A DNA stretch of 52,629 nt from CAYMSA01 sp964392965. Its GTDB lineage: Bacteria > Actinomycetota > Coriobacteriia > Anaerosomatales > Anaerosomataceae. Below, piece by piece: positions 27,596 through 35,831 of this stretch. The stretch's first letter is position 1, and the number at the start of each line of letters is the position of its first letter. The stretch covers positions 1 through 52,629 of the forward strand of contig CAYMSA010000003.1 of the NCBI GenBank assembly GCA_964392965.1. Direction: 5' to 3'. The position numbers and the translations under genes are program-made. The notes below the pieces were generated by a model. It was not told where the DNA came from. It was given only the letters and a program-made list of their open reading frames with translations, and did not search any database.

Positions 27596-27895
27596 TCACG
27601 ACATGACGGTCCGCGAGTACCGCTGGACGCCCTCGCGGATCTCATTCACCTTCCGCCACGCGATCTCCTCGTCGCGTCCGAGATAGCGCTCCCCACGCTC
27701 CTCGAGCGTCCTGACGGCGACACCGACCTCCCTTGCGGCCCCCCGGACCGCGTCGGCTGTATGAGCCGCCCCCGTGGACAGCCGGTCACGGACCTCACGC
27801 CCTGTCCACGGCGCCAGGATCAGCGCGAGGAATGCGCCCAGAACCCCGCCCAGGACCAGACCGACGACGAACGAACGCCATATGGAGCCCCTCAC
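27596..27895 (-). CDS. YtxH-like small membrane protein
   Basis: A 99-residue protein with a glycine-rich membrane helix at about residues 9-30 followed at once by APWTGREVRDRL, the YtxH-family signature (helix, then AP..G.E.R). The remainder is an amphipathic helical tail. YtxH proteins are often general-stress or envelope proteins of unknown mechanism. It overlaps the end of parB by four bases and so belongs to the parAB operon. Its presence there may be historical rather than functional. Confidence 0.8.
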   Translation of the reverse strand: MRGSIWRSFVVGLVLGGVLGAFLALILAPWTGREVRDRLSTGAAHTADAVRGAAREVGVAVRTLEERGERYLGRDEEIAWRKVNEIREGVQRYSRTVMS

Positions 27896-28767
27896 TGTCC
27901 ATCCCTCCCCGGCATCACCGGATCCACGCCCTCGACCACCAAGCGCAAGATGCGCTGCAGATCATCCTCGTCCTGGAAGTCGATCTCGATCTTGCCCTTC
28001 TTGACTGTCTGGCGAACGCGAACATTGGTTGCCAGCAATTGCCTGAGCCGTCGCGCCACGATCTTGTACGACTTCGGCGATGAGAGGCGCTGGGGCCTCA
28101 TGGCGCCCCCAGCCGCCAGGAGCTTCGCTATACCCTCGGCTTCCCGAACTGAGAGACCGTCACTCACGCACTTCTGTGCCAGTGTCCGACGCTTCTCCTC
28201 ATCGGGGACAGCCAAGACCGCACGAGCGTGACCCGCCGAGAGCTTTCCCTCGTAGAGCAGTTCCTGCACGTCCTCAGGAAGATCGAGAAGTCGAAGCGTG
28301 TTGGCGATGGCCGATCGGGACTTCGAGACGCGGTCCGCCAATTCGGCCTGAGTCATCTCGTACTCAGCGATCAACCGCTTGTAGCCTCGCGCCTCTTCGA
28401 TCGGGTTCAGATCCTGGCGTTGAAGGTTCTCGATGAGTGCCAGAGCAAGTGCTTCGGTCTCAGTGGTGGACATGACGCGAACGGGAACGCGATCCAACCC
28501 CGCGACGCGGGATGCTCGCCAACGGCGTTCACCCGCGATGATCTGATATCCCATGCCCTCAGGTCGCACGATGATCGGCTGCAGCACACCTACCTTCTTG
28601 ATTGAATCGGCAAGCGACTCGATCTCGTGTTCGTCCATCGCAGTTCGCGGCTGGTTGGGATTCGGTGCTATCTGGTCAATCGAGAGCTCGAGTACCTCGC
28701 CGCCAACCTCCTGCCCGGCGCCGGATATCAATGCCGATAGGCCTTTGCCCAACCCGCGTCTAGACAC
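27892..28767 (-). CDS. parB: Chromosome partitioning protein ParB (Spo0J)
   Basis: A 291-residue CTP-dependent clamp that loads at parS and spreads to organise the origin. The N-terminal CTPase domain has the GERRWRAS box near residue 80 and an ENLQRQDLNPIEEA segment. A central helix-turn-helix (TQAELADRVSKSRSAIANTL) reads parS, and the C-terminal region provides dimerisation. The start MSRRGLGKGLSALI is typical of chromosomal ParB. It overlaps parA by eight bases and the YtxH-like gene by four. Two perfect parS sites lie 1.6 kb upstream, at the rsmG 5' end. Confidence 0.97.
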   Translation of the reverse strand: MSRRGLGKGLSALISGAGQEVGGEVLELSIDQIAPNPNQPRTAMDEHEIESLADSIKKVGVLQPIIVRPEGMGYQIIAGERRWRASRVAGLDRVPVRVMSTTETEALALALIENLQRQDLNPIEEARGYKRLIAEYEMTQAELADRVSKSRSAIANTLRLLDLPEDVQELLYEGKLSAGHARAVLAVPDEEKRRTLAQKCVSDGLSVREAEGIAKLLAAGGAMRPQRLSSPKSYKIVARRLRQLLATNVRVRQTVKKGKIEIDFQDEDDLQRILRLVVEGVDPVMPGRDGQ

Positions 28768-29563
28768 GCCCGATCACCTCTTCTGCAAGTTGCTCATACG
28801 CCGCACAGCCGCGACCACGAGGGTCGTACAGCGTGATCGGCATGCCGTAACCCGGGGCCTCGGACAGACGGACGCTCCGTGGGATGACCGTCTCGAAGAC
28901 CTTCTCTCCGAAGAAGTCCCTGACTTCTTCAACGACCTGCTGAGAGAGCTTCGCTCGTCCGTCGAACATGGTCATCAGAACACCGAACACATCAAGGTCG
29001 GTATTCAAGTGGCGCTTGACGAGGCGCACGCTCTCGAGAAGCTTCGAAAGGCCCTCGAGGGCGTAATACTCGCACTGCACGGGGATGACCACGCCCGTGG
29101 CAGCGGTCAACGCGTTGATGGTCAGCAGACCGAGCGATGGCGGACAGTCGATGACAACGAAGTCGAAGTCCTCCAGTACCGAATCCAGTGCAACTTTCAG
29201 TTTTGACTCACGACTGAAGGCCGAGACCAACTCGATTTCGGCCCCCGCCAGCTGAATGGTCGAGGGAACAACGAAAACGTTCTCGACGCACACCGGCTCG
29301 ATCAGCTCCGAGAGAGGCGCGTCACCCAGCAGGGCGTCGTACACACACTTCTCTCGCTGATTCTTGTCCAGGCCGTACCCTGATGTGGCATTTCCCTGTG
29401 GATCGAGGTCAACAAGCAACACCCGCCTGCCGGCGTTAGCGAGGGTCGCTGCCAGATTCACGGCCGTCGTGCTCTTTCCCACGCCACCCTTCTGGTTCAC
29501 AACCGCGAGAACGCTCGCCTTGGCCGTGCGGCATCGCCCCTGAGAATCATTCACGCCCTGCAT
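28760..29563 (-). CDS. parA: Chromosome partitioning ATPase ParA (Soj)
   Basis: A 267-residue deviant Walker ATPase that forms dimers on DNA and pulls ParB-bound origins apart; in B. subtilis Soj also controls DnaA. The nucleotide motif is NQKGGVGKSTT near residue 24, followed by LLVDLDPQGNATSG and VIDCPPSLG. GGGAG seven bases upstream supports the ATG at 29563. A short basic N-terminal extension could aid DNA contact. Its gene follows rsmG after 51 bases and overlaps parB, in the standard order. Confidence 0.97.
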   Translation of the reverse strand: MQGVNDSQGRCRTAKASVLAVVNQKGGVGKSTTAVNLAATLANAGRRVLLVDLDPQGNATSGYGLDKNQREKCVYDALLGDAPLSELIEPVCVENVFVVPSTIQLAGAEIELVSAFSRESKLKVALDSVLEDFDFVVIDCPPSLGLLTINALTAATGVVIPVQCEYYALEGLSKLLESVRLVKRHLNTDLDVFGVLMTMFDGRAKLSQQVVEEVRDFFGEKVFETVIPRSVRLSEAPGYGMPITLYDPRGRGCAAYEQLAEEVIGRV

Positions 29564-29614
29564 TCCCGCTCCCTTCTCCTCGGAAGTGAAGTATACACGC
29601 CACCCCGCCGTTCT

Positions 29615-30355
29615 TCACTCGACAAGGGGTTGGCGCTGCGCTAGACCAGCTCTACGTGGCAGCGGGATCTTCGACGCGCCAATCTTCCTGTATACGTACA
29701 CAGACCGCGCATCACCGCCAGGGAGCTGGTACTTCACTGTTTGTTCGCGCAACAGGCCAACGCACTGGGCACTCTTGTCTCCAGCTCCCAGCTCCTCTGG
29801 GCTCGGCGAGCCTTTCAGAGCATAGAGCCGCCCACCCGAGACCAGCAGCGGAGCACTGAGCTCGACCAAGGAGCCCAGCGCAGCCACCGCGCGAGCCGTT
29901 ACCGAGTCATACGATTCGGGTGCCACCGCGGCGAGCTCCTCGGCGCGCAGCGCGTGCACTTCACTGGAGAGCCCTAGCCGGGCGGTGACGTCTCTCAGGA
30001 ACGCTGCCTTCTTCTTGGTGGCTTCGCAGAGCGCGACGTCATAGCCGAGAAGCGCCAATGGAATGCCAGGGAACCCTGCCCCAGAACCGAGGTCGAGAAT
30101 CTTGCCGACCGGAGGATCGACATATCTCAGGAACAGCACCGAATCCAAGATGTGACGCTGTAGTACGTCTTCTGGACAAGTGATACGCGTGAGATTCATC
30201 GTCTTGTTGGCCTCAAGAACGAGGCGTACGTGCGCCAACATGCCGCTTGCTTGGCTCTCGGTAAGTACCAATCCGGCAGCGTCGGCCGACTCGATGATGT
30301 CAGCGACCGATGGTAGGCCTTCGATGGTCTCCTGTTGTTTCACGTGAAACATCAT
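29615..30355 (-). CDS. rsmG: 16S rRNA (guanine527-N7)-methyltransferase RsmG
   Basis: A 246-residue SAM-dependent methyltransferase (formerly GidB) that modifies G527 of 16S rRNA; loss gives low-level streptomycin resistance in other bacteria. The SAM-binding strand-loop is KILDLGSGAGFPGIPLA, preceded by a NLTRI segment and followed by VTARAVAAL. The protein probably starts MMFHVKQQ at ATG 30355 (or 30352); these codons are part of a parS site, as often seen for genes starting with FHVK. An in-frame TTG at 30445 would add 30 residues across a second parS and looks less likely. GAGG lies very close to the start, so initiation may be inefficient. Confidence 0.93.
   Translation of the reverse strand: MMFHVKQQETIEGLPSVADIIESADAAGLVLTESQASGMLAHVRLVLEANKTMNLTRITCPEDVLQRHILDSVLFLRYVDPPVGKILDLGSGAGFPGIPLALLGYDVALCEATKKKAAFLRDVTARLGLSSEVHALRAEELAAVAPESYDSVTARAVAALGSLVELSAPLLVSGGRLYALKGSPSPEELGAGDKSAQCVGLLREQTVKYQLPGGDARSVYVYRKIGASKIPLPRRAGLAQRQPLVE
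30336..30351. other. parS: parS site 1
   Basis: TGTTTCACGTGAAACA is a perfect copy of the 16-base bacterial parS consensus bound by ParB. It overlaps the first codons of rsmG, where it encodes FHVK. Confidence 0.97.
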
Positions 30356-30389
30356 CCTCGATTCCGGATCAGGGGGCAAGGACGCTGGA

Positions 30390-30405
30390 TGTTTCACGTG
30401 AAACA
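30390..30405. other. parS: parS site 2
   Basis: A second perfect TGTTTCACGTGAAACA lies 54 bases from the first, in the rsmG leader. It is about 4 kb from the rpmH-side DnaA boxes, the usual distance for origin-proximal parS. Confidence 0.97.
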
Positions 30406-31732
30406 CCGCGTCTGGGCGCAACAGTGCCACAACTCCCAGAGACAAGGATTCTTGTCATCAACATCCGCAGAGACCTCATTGAGGACACGACGCCGTTCTC
30501 AGTTGTAAGCACATTGGTGCGCTGTCTCGCCAGGCTCACCGCAGGCCATCGAGAGGAGCGGATTTCTGTCTGCTCTTTCCGGAGCCCCAAGAGGGTGCGG
30601 TCCAATCATCAATGTTCACTCCAAGCCTCCCTTCCCACGGACTCTCGATTCAGACCCCACTCCGAGGCCACTGACCCATCACAGCTGCAGCGCATGGCCC
30701 CGCCAGGGGCGTGAGTAGACCATAGCGGCGCCTCGTTCTTCATCCCAGGCTCCTTCTCTTCGTGACTCCTCGCGCCCTCTGCTGGTCCGCGGATCCCACT
30801 GTGTAATTCGGCGTGCCAGCCCGGCGCGATCACCAGGGGCAACTCGTCGGTTCGTTGCGTCGACCAGATACTCTCGCTGCACACGAATACGTCGGATCTG
30901 CACAGAGCATCGAGTGCCCTGCCGACCGCCGACCCTACGACCTCATCGCCGTTGGCGCATCGTGTCACCGGAGGAGCCTCTGTCGCGCATTCGCTCGAGA
31001 CTCGCCACCACAGGCCTCGGTGTTTCTCGGAGACGTGTCACCGTCTCTCTCGGTCCTCCATACTATCGGCGACGACCGGCGCTCGGCCCGAGCTTCGCGC
31101 AACTCGCTATCTGACGCTTCCCTAGGCTGCGCGGTCCGGCTGCGCGCGCCCGAAGCATCATCTCGCCGGGAGTTCCCAGTGCGGGCGCACGACGCCTGAG
31201 GCCCTCAGGCGGCTGTCCTCTGGCGTCCATGCTCCCGGCGTCGAGCGCACGAGCTACCATCGTGAGTGCCGCTGTGATTGCACCCAGTCTTCACACGATG
31301 AGCCGAGCGCTTGCCCGAGATCCTGCTGCACAATCTTCTCGAGCGCCCTTCTCGCCAACAGAACGACGCGATTCCCCTGGTTAACGGGGCCTGCCTCAAG
31401 ATCATCCCGAGACCGGCAATGGCGACCTCGTGCACCTACGCGTTCTCAGGGCCGTACTACAACCTCCATGCCGCACCCCTTCGTTCTCCGACGAGTTGGA
31501 TGCCCCGTGGTGGTTGCGGCGGAACCTAGCGGCTGGCGCATCGGATAGCGACAGCCCCGACCTGTGGCTGCAGCCTCTTGTGCAGAATGGACCCTGCGCC
31601 CACTCCACGCACCTGTGCGAGTTCGGCGGAAGATGCCAGCGTGAACATTCACAGAAGGAGAAGCTTGCAGGACAGATGGTTTGCGCTAGACGACGCTCGC
31701 CGAGCAGGGAAGCGGCGGGCCAACCGGAAACG
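30406..31732. other. 1.3 kb region without a supported gene
   Basis: No frame here gives a protein with recognisable features; the short open frames are rich in Arg, Ser, Cys and Pro and change frame. Base composition is lower in GC than the flanking repair genes. Related gene orders usually have jag and rsmG close together. I found a 19-base near-palindrome at 31193-31211 but no match to RNase P RNA, tmRNA or SRP RNA. It may be a decayed gene, an unknown RNA, or DNA reserved for ParB and origin organisation. Confidence 0.55.
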
Positions 31733-31771
31733 CAGACTCCCCGGTGTCCGCTTCGGGCGCCGGGGAGTCTG
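31733..31771 (-). terminator. Terminator of the rpmH-jag operon
   Basis: A perfect 12-base stem (CAGACTCCCCGG) with a 15-base loop lies 30 bases after the jag stop on the minus strand. CGTTTCC follows. It is the likely end of the ribosomal-protein/insertase transcript. Confidence 0.7.
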
Positions 31772-31800
31772 CTACAGTGTCCTGCCTTCGTGTGCTGCTG

Positions 31801-32532
31801 TCAGCGTCGCCCCTGAGTGGGCCGAACAACTACCATGCGCTGTGGTTCGAGACCCTCGCTCTCGGTGGTCACACGCCGGTCGTCGCGCAGAGCCATGTGG
31901 ATGATGCGCCGATCGTAGCTGCTCATGGGTCTCATCTCCACGGGCCGGTGCTGACGGGCCGCCCTGTCGGCTGCACGCCTCGCCATCTCTTCGAGCTTAC
32001 CGCGCCGTCTGTGGCGATAGCCGGCGATGTCGACGACAACAGGGTAGCGCCGCTCGAGTTTGCGGTTGGTTATCGAAGTCACCAGGACTTGGAGAGCGTC
32101 GAGTGTCCGCCCGTGACGCCCGATCAGTAGCCCAAGATCTGACCCGACAATGTCGAGTATGATCTCTCCCTCGTCACCTTCGTATTCGTCGACGTCCGCC
32201 TCTATGCCAAGGGTCGAGAGAATCCGACCAATCGCCGCCACCGCGGTGTCGGCGATTCTGTCCAACTCCTCGTCTGTGAGCTCCTCGGTTGCCGAGTCGT
32301 CGGCGATGTCGGGCTCGAGGTCATCGTCGTCCGCGGCGTCTTCCTCCAGCACTAGCTCTGCGCCGGGCCTGACCCACACACGGACCCTGACTGTCGACCC
32401 CTGGATGCCTGCAGCATCTTCGTCTTCGACCAGCTCGTAGTTGACGACGTCCTGTTGAACGCCCATCTCCTCGAGGGCCGCATCGAGCGCCTCAGCGATT
32501 GAGGTGCCCGTGCCTATGAACTCCTGCGTCAT
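31801..32532 (-). CDS. jag: Jag/KhpB-family RNA-binding protein
   Basis: A 243-residue protein with the three Jag parts in order: an N-terminal Jag_N domain (GTGTSIAEALDAALEEMG), a KH domain with LLIGRHGRTLDALQ, and a C-terminal R3H domain near SSYDRRIIH. In firmicutes KhpB pairs with KhpA, binds RNA and affects cell division. Here Jag_N and KH are joined by an acidic stretch of about 40 residues rich in Asp and Glu. AGGAGG precedes ATG 32532. It is the last gene of the rpmH operon and follows yidC by 32 bases. Confidence 0.94.
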   Translation of the reverse strand: MTQEFIGTGTSIAEALDAALEEMGVQQDVVNYELVEDEDAAGIQGSTVRVRVWVRPGAELVLEEDAADDDDLEPDIADDSATEELTDEELDRIADTAVAAIGRILSTLGIEADVDEYEGDEGEIILDIVGSDLGLLIGRHGRTLDALQVLVTSITNRKLERRYPVVVDIAGYRHRRRGKLEEMARRAADRAARQHRPVEMRPMSSYDRRIIHMALRDDRRVTTESEGLEPQRMVVVRPTQGRR

Positions 32533-32564
32533 GTCCTGTCCTCCTGCGCTTTGCCTCAACCGTT

Positions 32565-33461
32565 CTACGAAGGCTTCCGATTCTGACGATTCTTCTTCCC
32601 GACGATCGGCGACTGGCCTTCCGTCGCCTGGGCTGTGTCCTTCACCTTAGCCTCGTCGGTGGCCTGAGTTGCCGAAGCCTCGAGAGCCCTGGCCTGCTTC
32701 CTGCTCTGCTTCGTCGAGGGCGCAGCGGCAAGCTTCTCGGCCTCCACTTTCGCATCATGCGCTTTGTACATCCGTGTCTGAGCGGTCTGCTGGACAACAC
32801 CGAGCACCGACTGAGTGACCCAGTAGAGCAACACGCCGGCAGAGACCGTCCAACCGAAGAAGAGCATCATCGCACCCATCATGATGCCCATCTGCTTCTG
32901 CTGTGCCTGAACCGCCGGCTGCATGATCGTCGGGAGTGCCGTCATCAACCCGAACAGGATGACCGCGATGATGTAGGGGAGAGCAGTGAGTAGACCGTTT
33001 GCCGCGAAGACCTGGCTCGCCGAATCGGTAATATCTGTGAATATCACCCAGAATCTGGATGCCTGGGCGGCCTCCGCCACAGGGAGCTGTGCGATGTACT
33101 GGGGGAACAGGCCAGGGTTGTCACCAACTGTGCCGAGCATCCTGAACAGCGCAAAGAAGATCGGCATCTGGATCAACATGGGCAGACAGCCCCCGAAGGG
33201 ATTGACCTTGCTCTCCTGGTAAACCTTCATCTGCTCTTCTTGGAGCTTCTGTTTGTCGTCCTTGTATCTCTGCTGGATTTCCTTCAGTTTCGGCTGGACG
33301 CGCTGCATCTCGTACATCGACCGGTTCTGCTTGATGGTGAGTGGCAGCAGAACGAGTCGGATGACGATGGTGAGGATGATGATTGCCGCACCGTAGTCGC
33401 TGACCCAGCCGTAGAGAAACTGAAGGGCCGAGAAGAGGAACTGCTCGATAGGGGCTAGCAC
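32565..33461 (-). CDS. yidC: Membrane protein insertase YidC/Oxa1
   Basis: A 298-residue insertase of the short, Gram-positive Oxa1 type without the large periplasmic domain of proteobacteria. The core has five or so membrane segments. The first conserved one, IIILTIVIRLVLLPLTI, carries the key arginine in the hydrophilic groove. A cytoplasmic helical hairpin (about 45-85) follows, then NPFGGCLPMLIQMPIFFALF. The C-terminal tail of about 60 residues is Lys- and Ala-rich and could bind ribosomes. The start is GTG 33461 with GAGGAGG ten bases upstream. It lies between yidD and jag. Confidence 0.96.
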   Translation of the reverse strand: MLAPIEQFLFSALQFLYGWVSDYGAAIIILTIVIRLVLLPLTIKQNRSMYEMQRVQPKLKEIQQRYKDDKQKLQEEQMKVYQESKVNPFGGCLPMLIQMPIFFALFRMLGTVGDNPGLFPQYIAQLPVAEAAQASRFWVIFTDITDSASQVFAANGLLTALPYIIAVILFGLMTALPTIMQPAVQAQQKQMGIMMGAMMLFFGWTVSAGVLLYWVTQSVLGVVQQTAQTRMYKAHDAKVEAEKLAAAPSTKQSRKQARALEASATQATDEAKVKDTAQATEGQSPIVGKKNRQNRKPS

Positions 33462-33577
33462 GGGATGGCGACCTCCTCAAGTATGGTGCTTGATGACGGG
33501 TTCCCGCCTCCACTCCCGTCCAGATGCGGGGGGTTTCTTCGTAGCGGGATGACTATACTACAGCGCTCCTGGCGCTG

Positions 33578-33802
33578 CTAAGGTACCGGGTCGAAACCAC
33601 CAGGGTTCCATGGGTGACAGCGACCGATGCGTTTGACGGCCAGCCACCCTCCTTTGATGAGACCATATCGTGTGAGTGCGGTGACCGCATAGGCGGAACA
33701 CGTCGGCACGAACCTACAGGTCGCCGGCAGAAGGGGAGAGATGAACCGCTGGTAGCCGGCTATGAGCAGCAGGACCGCGGCAACGAGCGGATTTCGTCTC
33801 AT
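33578..33802 (-). CDS. yidD: Membrane protein insertion efficiency factor YidD
   Basis: A 74-residue protein matching YidD: YQRFISPLLPATCRFVPTCSAYA, with its conserved cysteines, and the late RCHPWNPGGFDPVP. It assists YidC and lies at the membrane by an amphipathic helix; haemolytic activity reported for some homologues is incidental. The ATG at 33802 overlaps the rnpA stop as ATGA. The open frame extends upstream but that part is rnpA in another frame. Confidence 0.95.
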   Translation of the reverse strand: MRRNPLVAAVLLLIAGYQRFISPLLPATCRFVPTCSAYAVTALTRYGLIKGGWLAVKRIGRCHPWNPGGFDPVP

Positions 33803-34128
33803 AGGACGCCAGCTTTCCGTAGCAGGCCACTGAGGACCCGATCGAGATCCCCCGGGCTCGCGTCGGCCGTCGCCGGGCGCGCCATCACAGCCACGTCCCA
33901 ACCCTCCCACGGACCGCCGGCGCGGCGCACCGTTTCTCGTAGGACGCGCTTCATCCGATTGCGAACTACCGCATTCCCCAGGCGTTTGCCGGCAACGAAA
34001 AGCACGCGCCCTGACGGGTCGCGTGCTTCAGGTCTTCGGATTACAAGGATACTCACGGTTGTGCCCGTTACCCGCCTAGCACTAGTGAAGAGTGAGTCGA
34101 TATCCCTGCGTTCGGTGATCGTCCTCAT
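33799..34128 (-). CDS. rnpA: Ribonuclease P protein component
   Basis: A 109-residue basic protein that binds RNase P RNA and aids 5' maturation of tRNA. The signature GNAVVRNRMKRVLRE, the RNR motif, is at about 50-64. A typical N-terminal region with RRDIDSLF precedes it. The gene follows rpmH by 36 bases and is coupled to yidD. The RNA partner gene is not seen in this window. Confidence 0.96.
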   Translation of the reverse strand: MRTITERRDIDSLFTSARRVTGTTVSILVIRRPEARDPSGRVLFVAGKRLGNAVVRNRMKRVLRETVRRAGGPWEGWDVAVMARPATADASPGDLDRVLSGLLRKAGVL

Positions 34129-34164
34129 GGTGCCCCCGCAGGGGATTCTTTGCCCCCGACGTTA

Positions 34165-34308
34165 TTACGCGGCGCTCGGGCACAGCACTTTGCGGCCCTT
34201 GGCTCGGCGCGCGGCAAGGACGGCGCGACCCGCCTTCGTCGACATGCGCTTACGGAAACCGTGTGTCTTCGCGCGCTTACGATTGTTTGGTTGGTACGTC
34301 CGCTTCAC
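34165..34308 (-). CDS. rpmH: 50S ribosomal protein L34
   Basis: A 47-residue protein beginning (GTG)KRTYQPNNRKRAKTHGFRKR, unmistakable L34, ending KVLCPSAA. It starts at GTG 34308 with GGAGG seven bases upstream. The C-terminus is slightly longer than the usual 44-45 residues and has an uncommon cysteine. It leads the rpmH-rnpA-yidD-yidC-jag operon and has a consensus promoter about 50 bases upstream. Confidence 0.97.
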   Translation of the reverse strand: MKRTYQPNNRKRAKTHGFRKRMSTKAGRAVLAARRAKGRKVLCPSAA

Positions 34309-34358
34309 AATATCCTCCGTATCGAGAACTCAGCCCGAGGCTGGTCATGAGCCGGGTG

Positions 34359-34388
34359 ATTATATCGACACCGCATCACGGGTGTCAA
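34359..34388 (-). promoter_or_regulatory. Consensus vegetative promoter of rpmH
   Basis: On the minus strand TTGACA (34388-34383) and TATAAT (34364-34359) are both perfect, with an 18-base spacer. This is the best promoter match in the window and points at rpmH, as expected for a highly expressed ribosomal gene. It lies next to the first DnaA boxes. Confidence 0.85.
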
Positions 34389-34438
34389 TCGACTCCGAGA
34401 ATCAAAGCTCTACGCGGTCGCCTGCGTGGCCCAGCGAC

Positions 34439-34963
34439 TGTGGATGATGTGGAAAACGCAGGACTCAAGCGTGCTTTCACTGTGGACAGAGTACCTCACA
34501 ACGTTGTCCGGCGCACGGAGCCTCTGCTAGAATCGACCCCGCTCGATTCTCGGCCCCTGGGCCTCAAGGCACGCAAAATGCCTGGTAAATGGCGTTGTCC
34601 CTAAGCGCTGACGTGATGGACGAAGGGAGGGTCGGTCGATTTGTCCACAGACATGGCCCCCAGGGTGCCCTTCCGTTCGCCCGTCTTACTCACATTTCCA
34701 CAGGCTGGTCCTTGTGTCTTTCTCGCGGTGCGGGATGAGAACGCCTCCTGGGAGGCTTCCTCTGCCATAACCTGCTTGTTCGACGTTTGTTCGGTGCAAG
34801 AACCGCGCTTCTTGTCCACAGATGTGGAAAGTGCTGTGGAAAACTCGGGAACCCGCTGCTCGGCGTACCCCATCCTCGAGCCTCGACCGGCCCTGGAGCC
34901 CCGTACACAGCTACGTTCACCATATGCTTCACTCGGTGGACCCCTATATCGAATTGTGGATGA
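34439..34963. other. oriC: oriC part 1: DnaA-box cluster between rpmH and the dnaA operon
   Basis: About nine 9-mers resemble the DnaA box TTATCCACA. TTGTCCACA occurs at 34641 and 34812. The reverse form occurs as TGTGGATGA at 34439 and 34955, TGTGGAAAA at 34448 and 34835, TGTGGACAG at 34481 and TGTGGAAAG at 34823. ATTTCCACA at 34694 is weaker. Some are paired within a few bases. No gene is supported here. The cluster fits the upstream half of a bipartite origin of the B. subtilis kind. Confidence 0.85.
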
Positions 34964-34997
34964 GCATGTGTAGAGGTTGCCCCTTGGAGGTGTGGTG

Positions 34998-35822
34998 GTG
35001 AAGTCCTTCTACAGTCGCTCGGAGGCCGTGGGGCAGGAAGCACGATGTGCACCCGAAGCCACCCCTCCTTGTCCCGGGACCGGCAGGGATCTACTCCCGC
35101 CCGCATTGGTTGCCGTCTACGACACACTGACCGCGCCTCCTCGTGTGGAGGAGGTTTCCGAGAAGTCACCGCGAGATCTCATCGAACGACTGACGACCCT
35201 TACCTACTCGCTCACGCATGAGCAAGGAGGCACGGCTCCCTACACGGTCATCAGAGAAATCGTGGAGAACTTCATCCACGCGGGTTTCTACGAGGTCGTC
35301 GTCAGTATCCTCGACGCCGGTCGTGTCATCCGATTCGCGGACCAGGGCCCGGGTATCAAGGATAAGGACCGCGCTTTTCTACCAGGGTTCTCGACCGCGA
35401 CAGCCGACATGAAGATGGTCATCAAGGGTGTCGGATCAGGTCTTCCAGTGGCGCGCGAATGCCTGATGTTCTCGGGCGGGACTATCGAGGTCGACGACAA
35501 TCTCGGCACTGGAACAGTCGTGACCTTGCGCACTACCGCTGGTGACTCTGTGGAACCTGTACTAGCCACAGGTGTGCCGGCCGGACCACAGAACCCGCTA
35601 CCCCCTCTATCACTACGTCAGAAGCAGGTTCTCTCTCTTGTTATGGAATTCGGATCGGTCGGACCGACTATGATCGCCCGAGAGCTGCGCGTCGGTCTTT
35701 CGACGGCCTACAGAGATCTCGAGCACCTCACGACGCTCGGCTTGATCGAGAGTGACGCCACTGGCAAGCGCTCACTCACAGACGAAGGTATACGCTGTCT
35801 CAACATGATTCTCGGAAGATAG
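34998..35822 (+). CDS. GHKL-ATPase domain fused to winged helix, directly upstream of dnaA
   Basis: A 274-residue protein of unnamed family. After a disordered start, residues about 85-190 form a GHKL ATP-binding fold: REIVENFIHAGF (N box), DQGPGI (G1) and GVGSGLPVA (G2). There is no phosphoacceptor histidine domain, so it is not an ordinary kinase; anti-sigma kinases (SpoIIAB/RsbW) and MutL use the same fold. Residues about 205-270 form a winged helix (RQKQVLSLVMEFGSVG, then STAYRDLEHLTTLGLI). GGAGG with a seven-base gap favours the third of three GTGs, 34998. Its stop precedes dnaA by 0 to 9 bases, and it lies between the two halves of the origin. An ATP-sensitive regulator of dnaA is a reasonable inference, not shown. 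Confidence 0.85.
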   Translation: MKSFYSRSEAVGQEARCAPEATPPCPGTGRDLLPPALVAVYDTLTAPPRVEEVSEKSPRDLIERLTTLTYSLTHEQGGTAPYTVIREIVENFIHAGFYEVVVSILDAGRVIRFADQGPGIKDKDRAFLPGFSTATADMKMVIKGVGSGLPVARECLMFSGGTIEVDDNLGTGTVVTLRTTAGDSVEPVLATGVPAGPQNPLPPLSLRQKQVLSLVMEFGSVGPTMIARELRVGLSTAYRDLEHLTTLGLIESDATGKRSLTDEGIRCLNMILGR

Positions 35823-35831
35823 GTGGCACTG

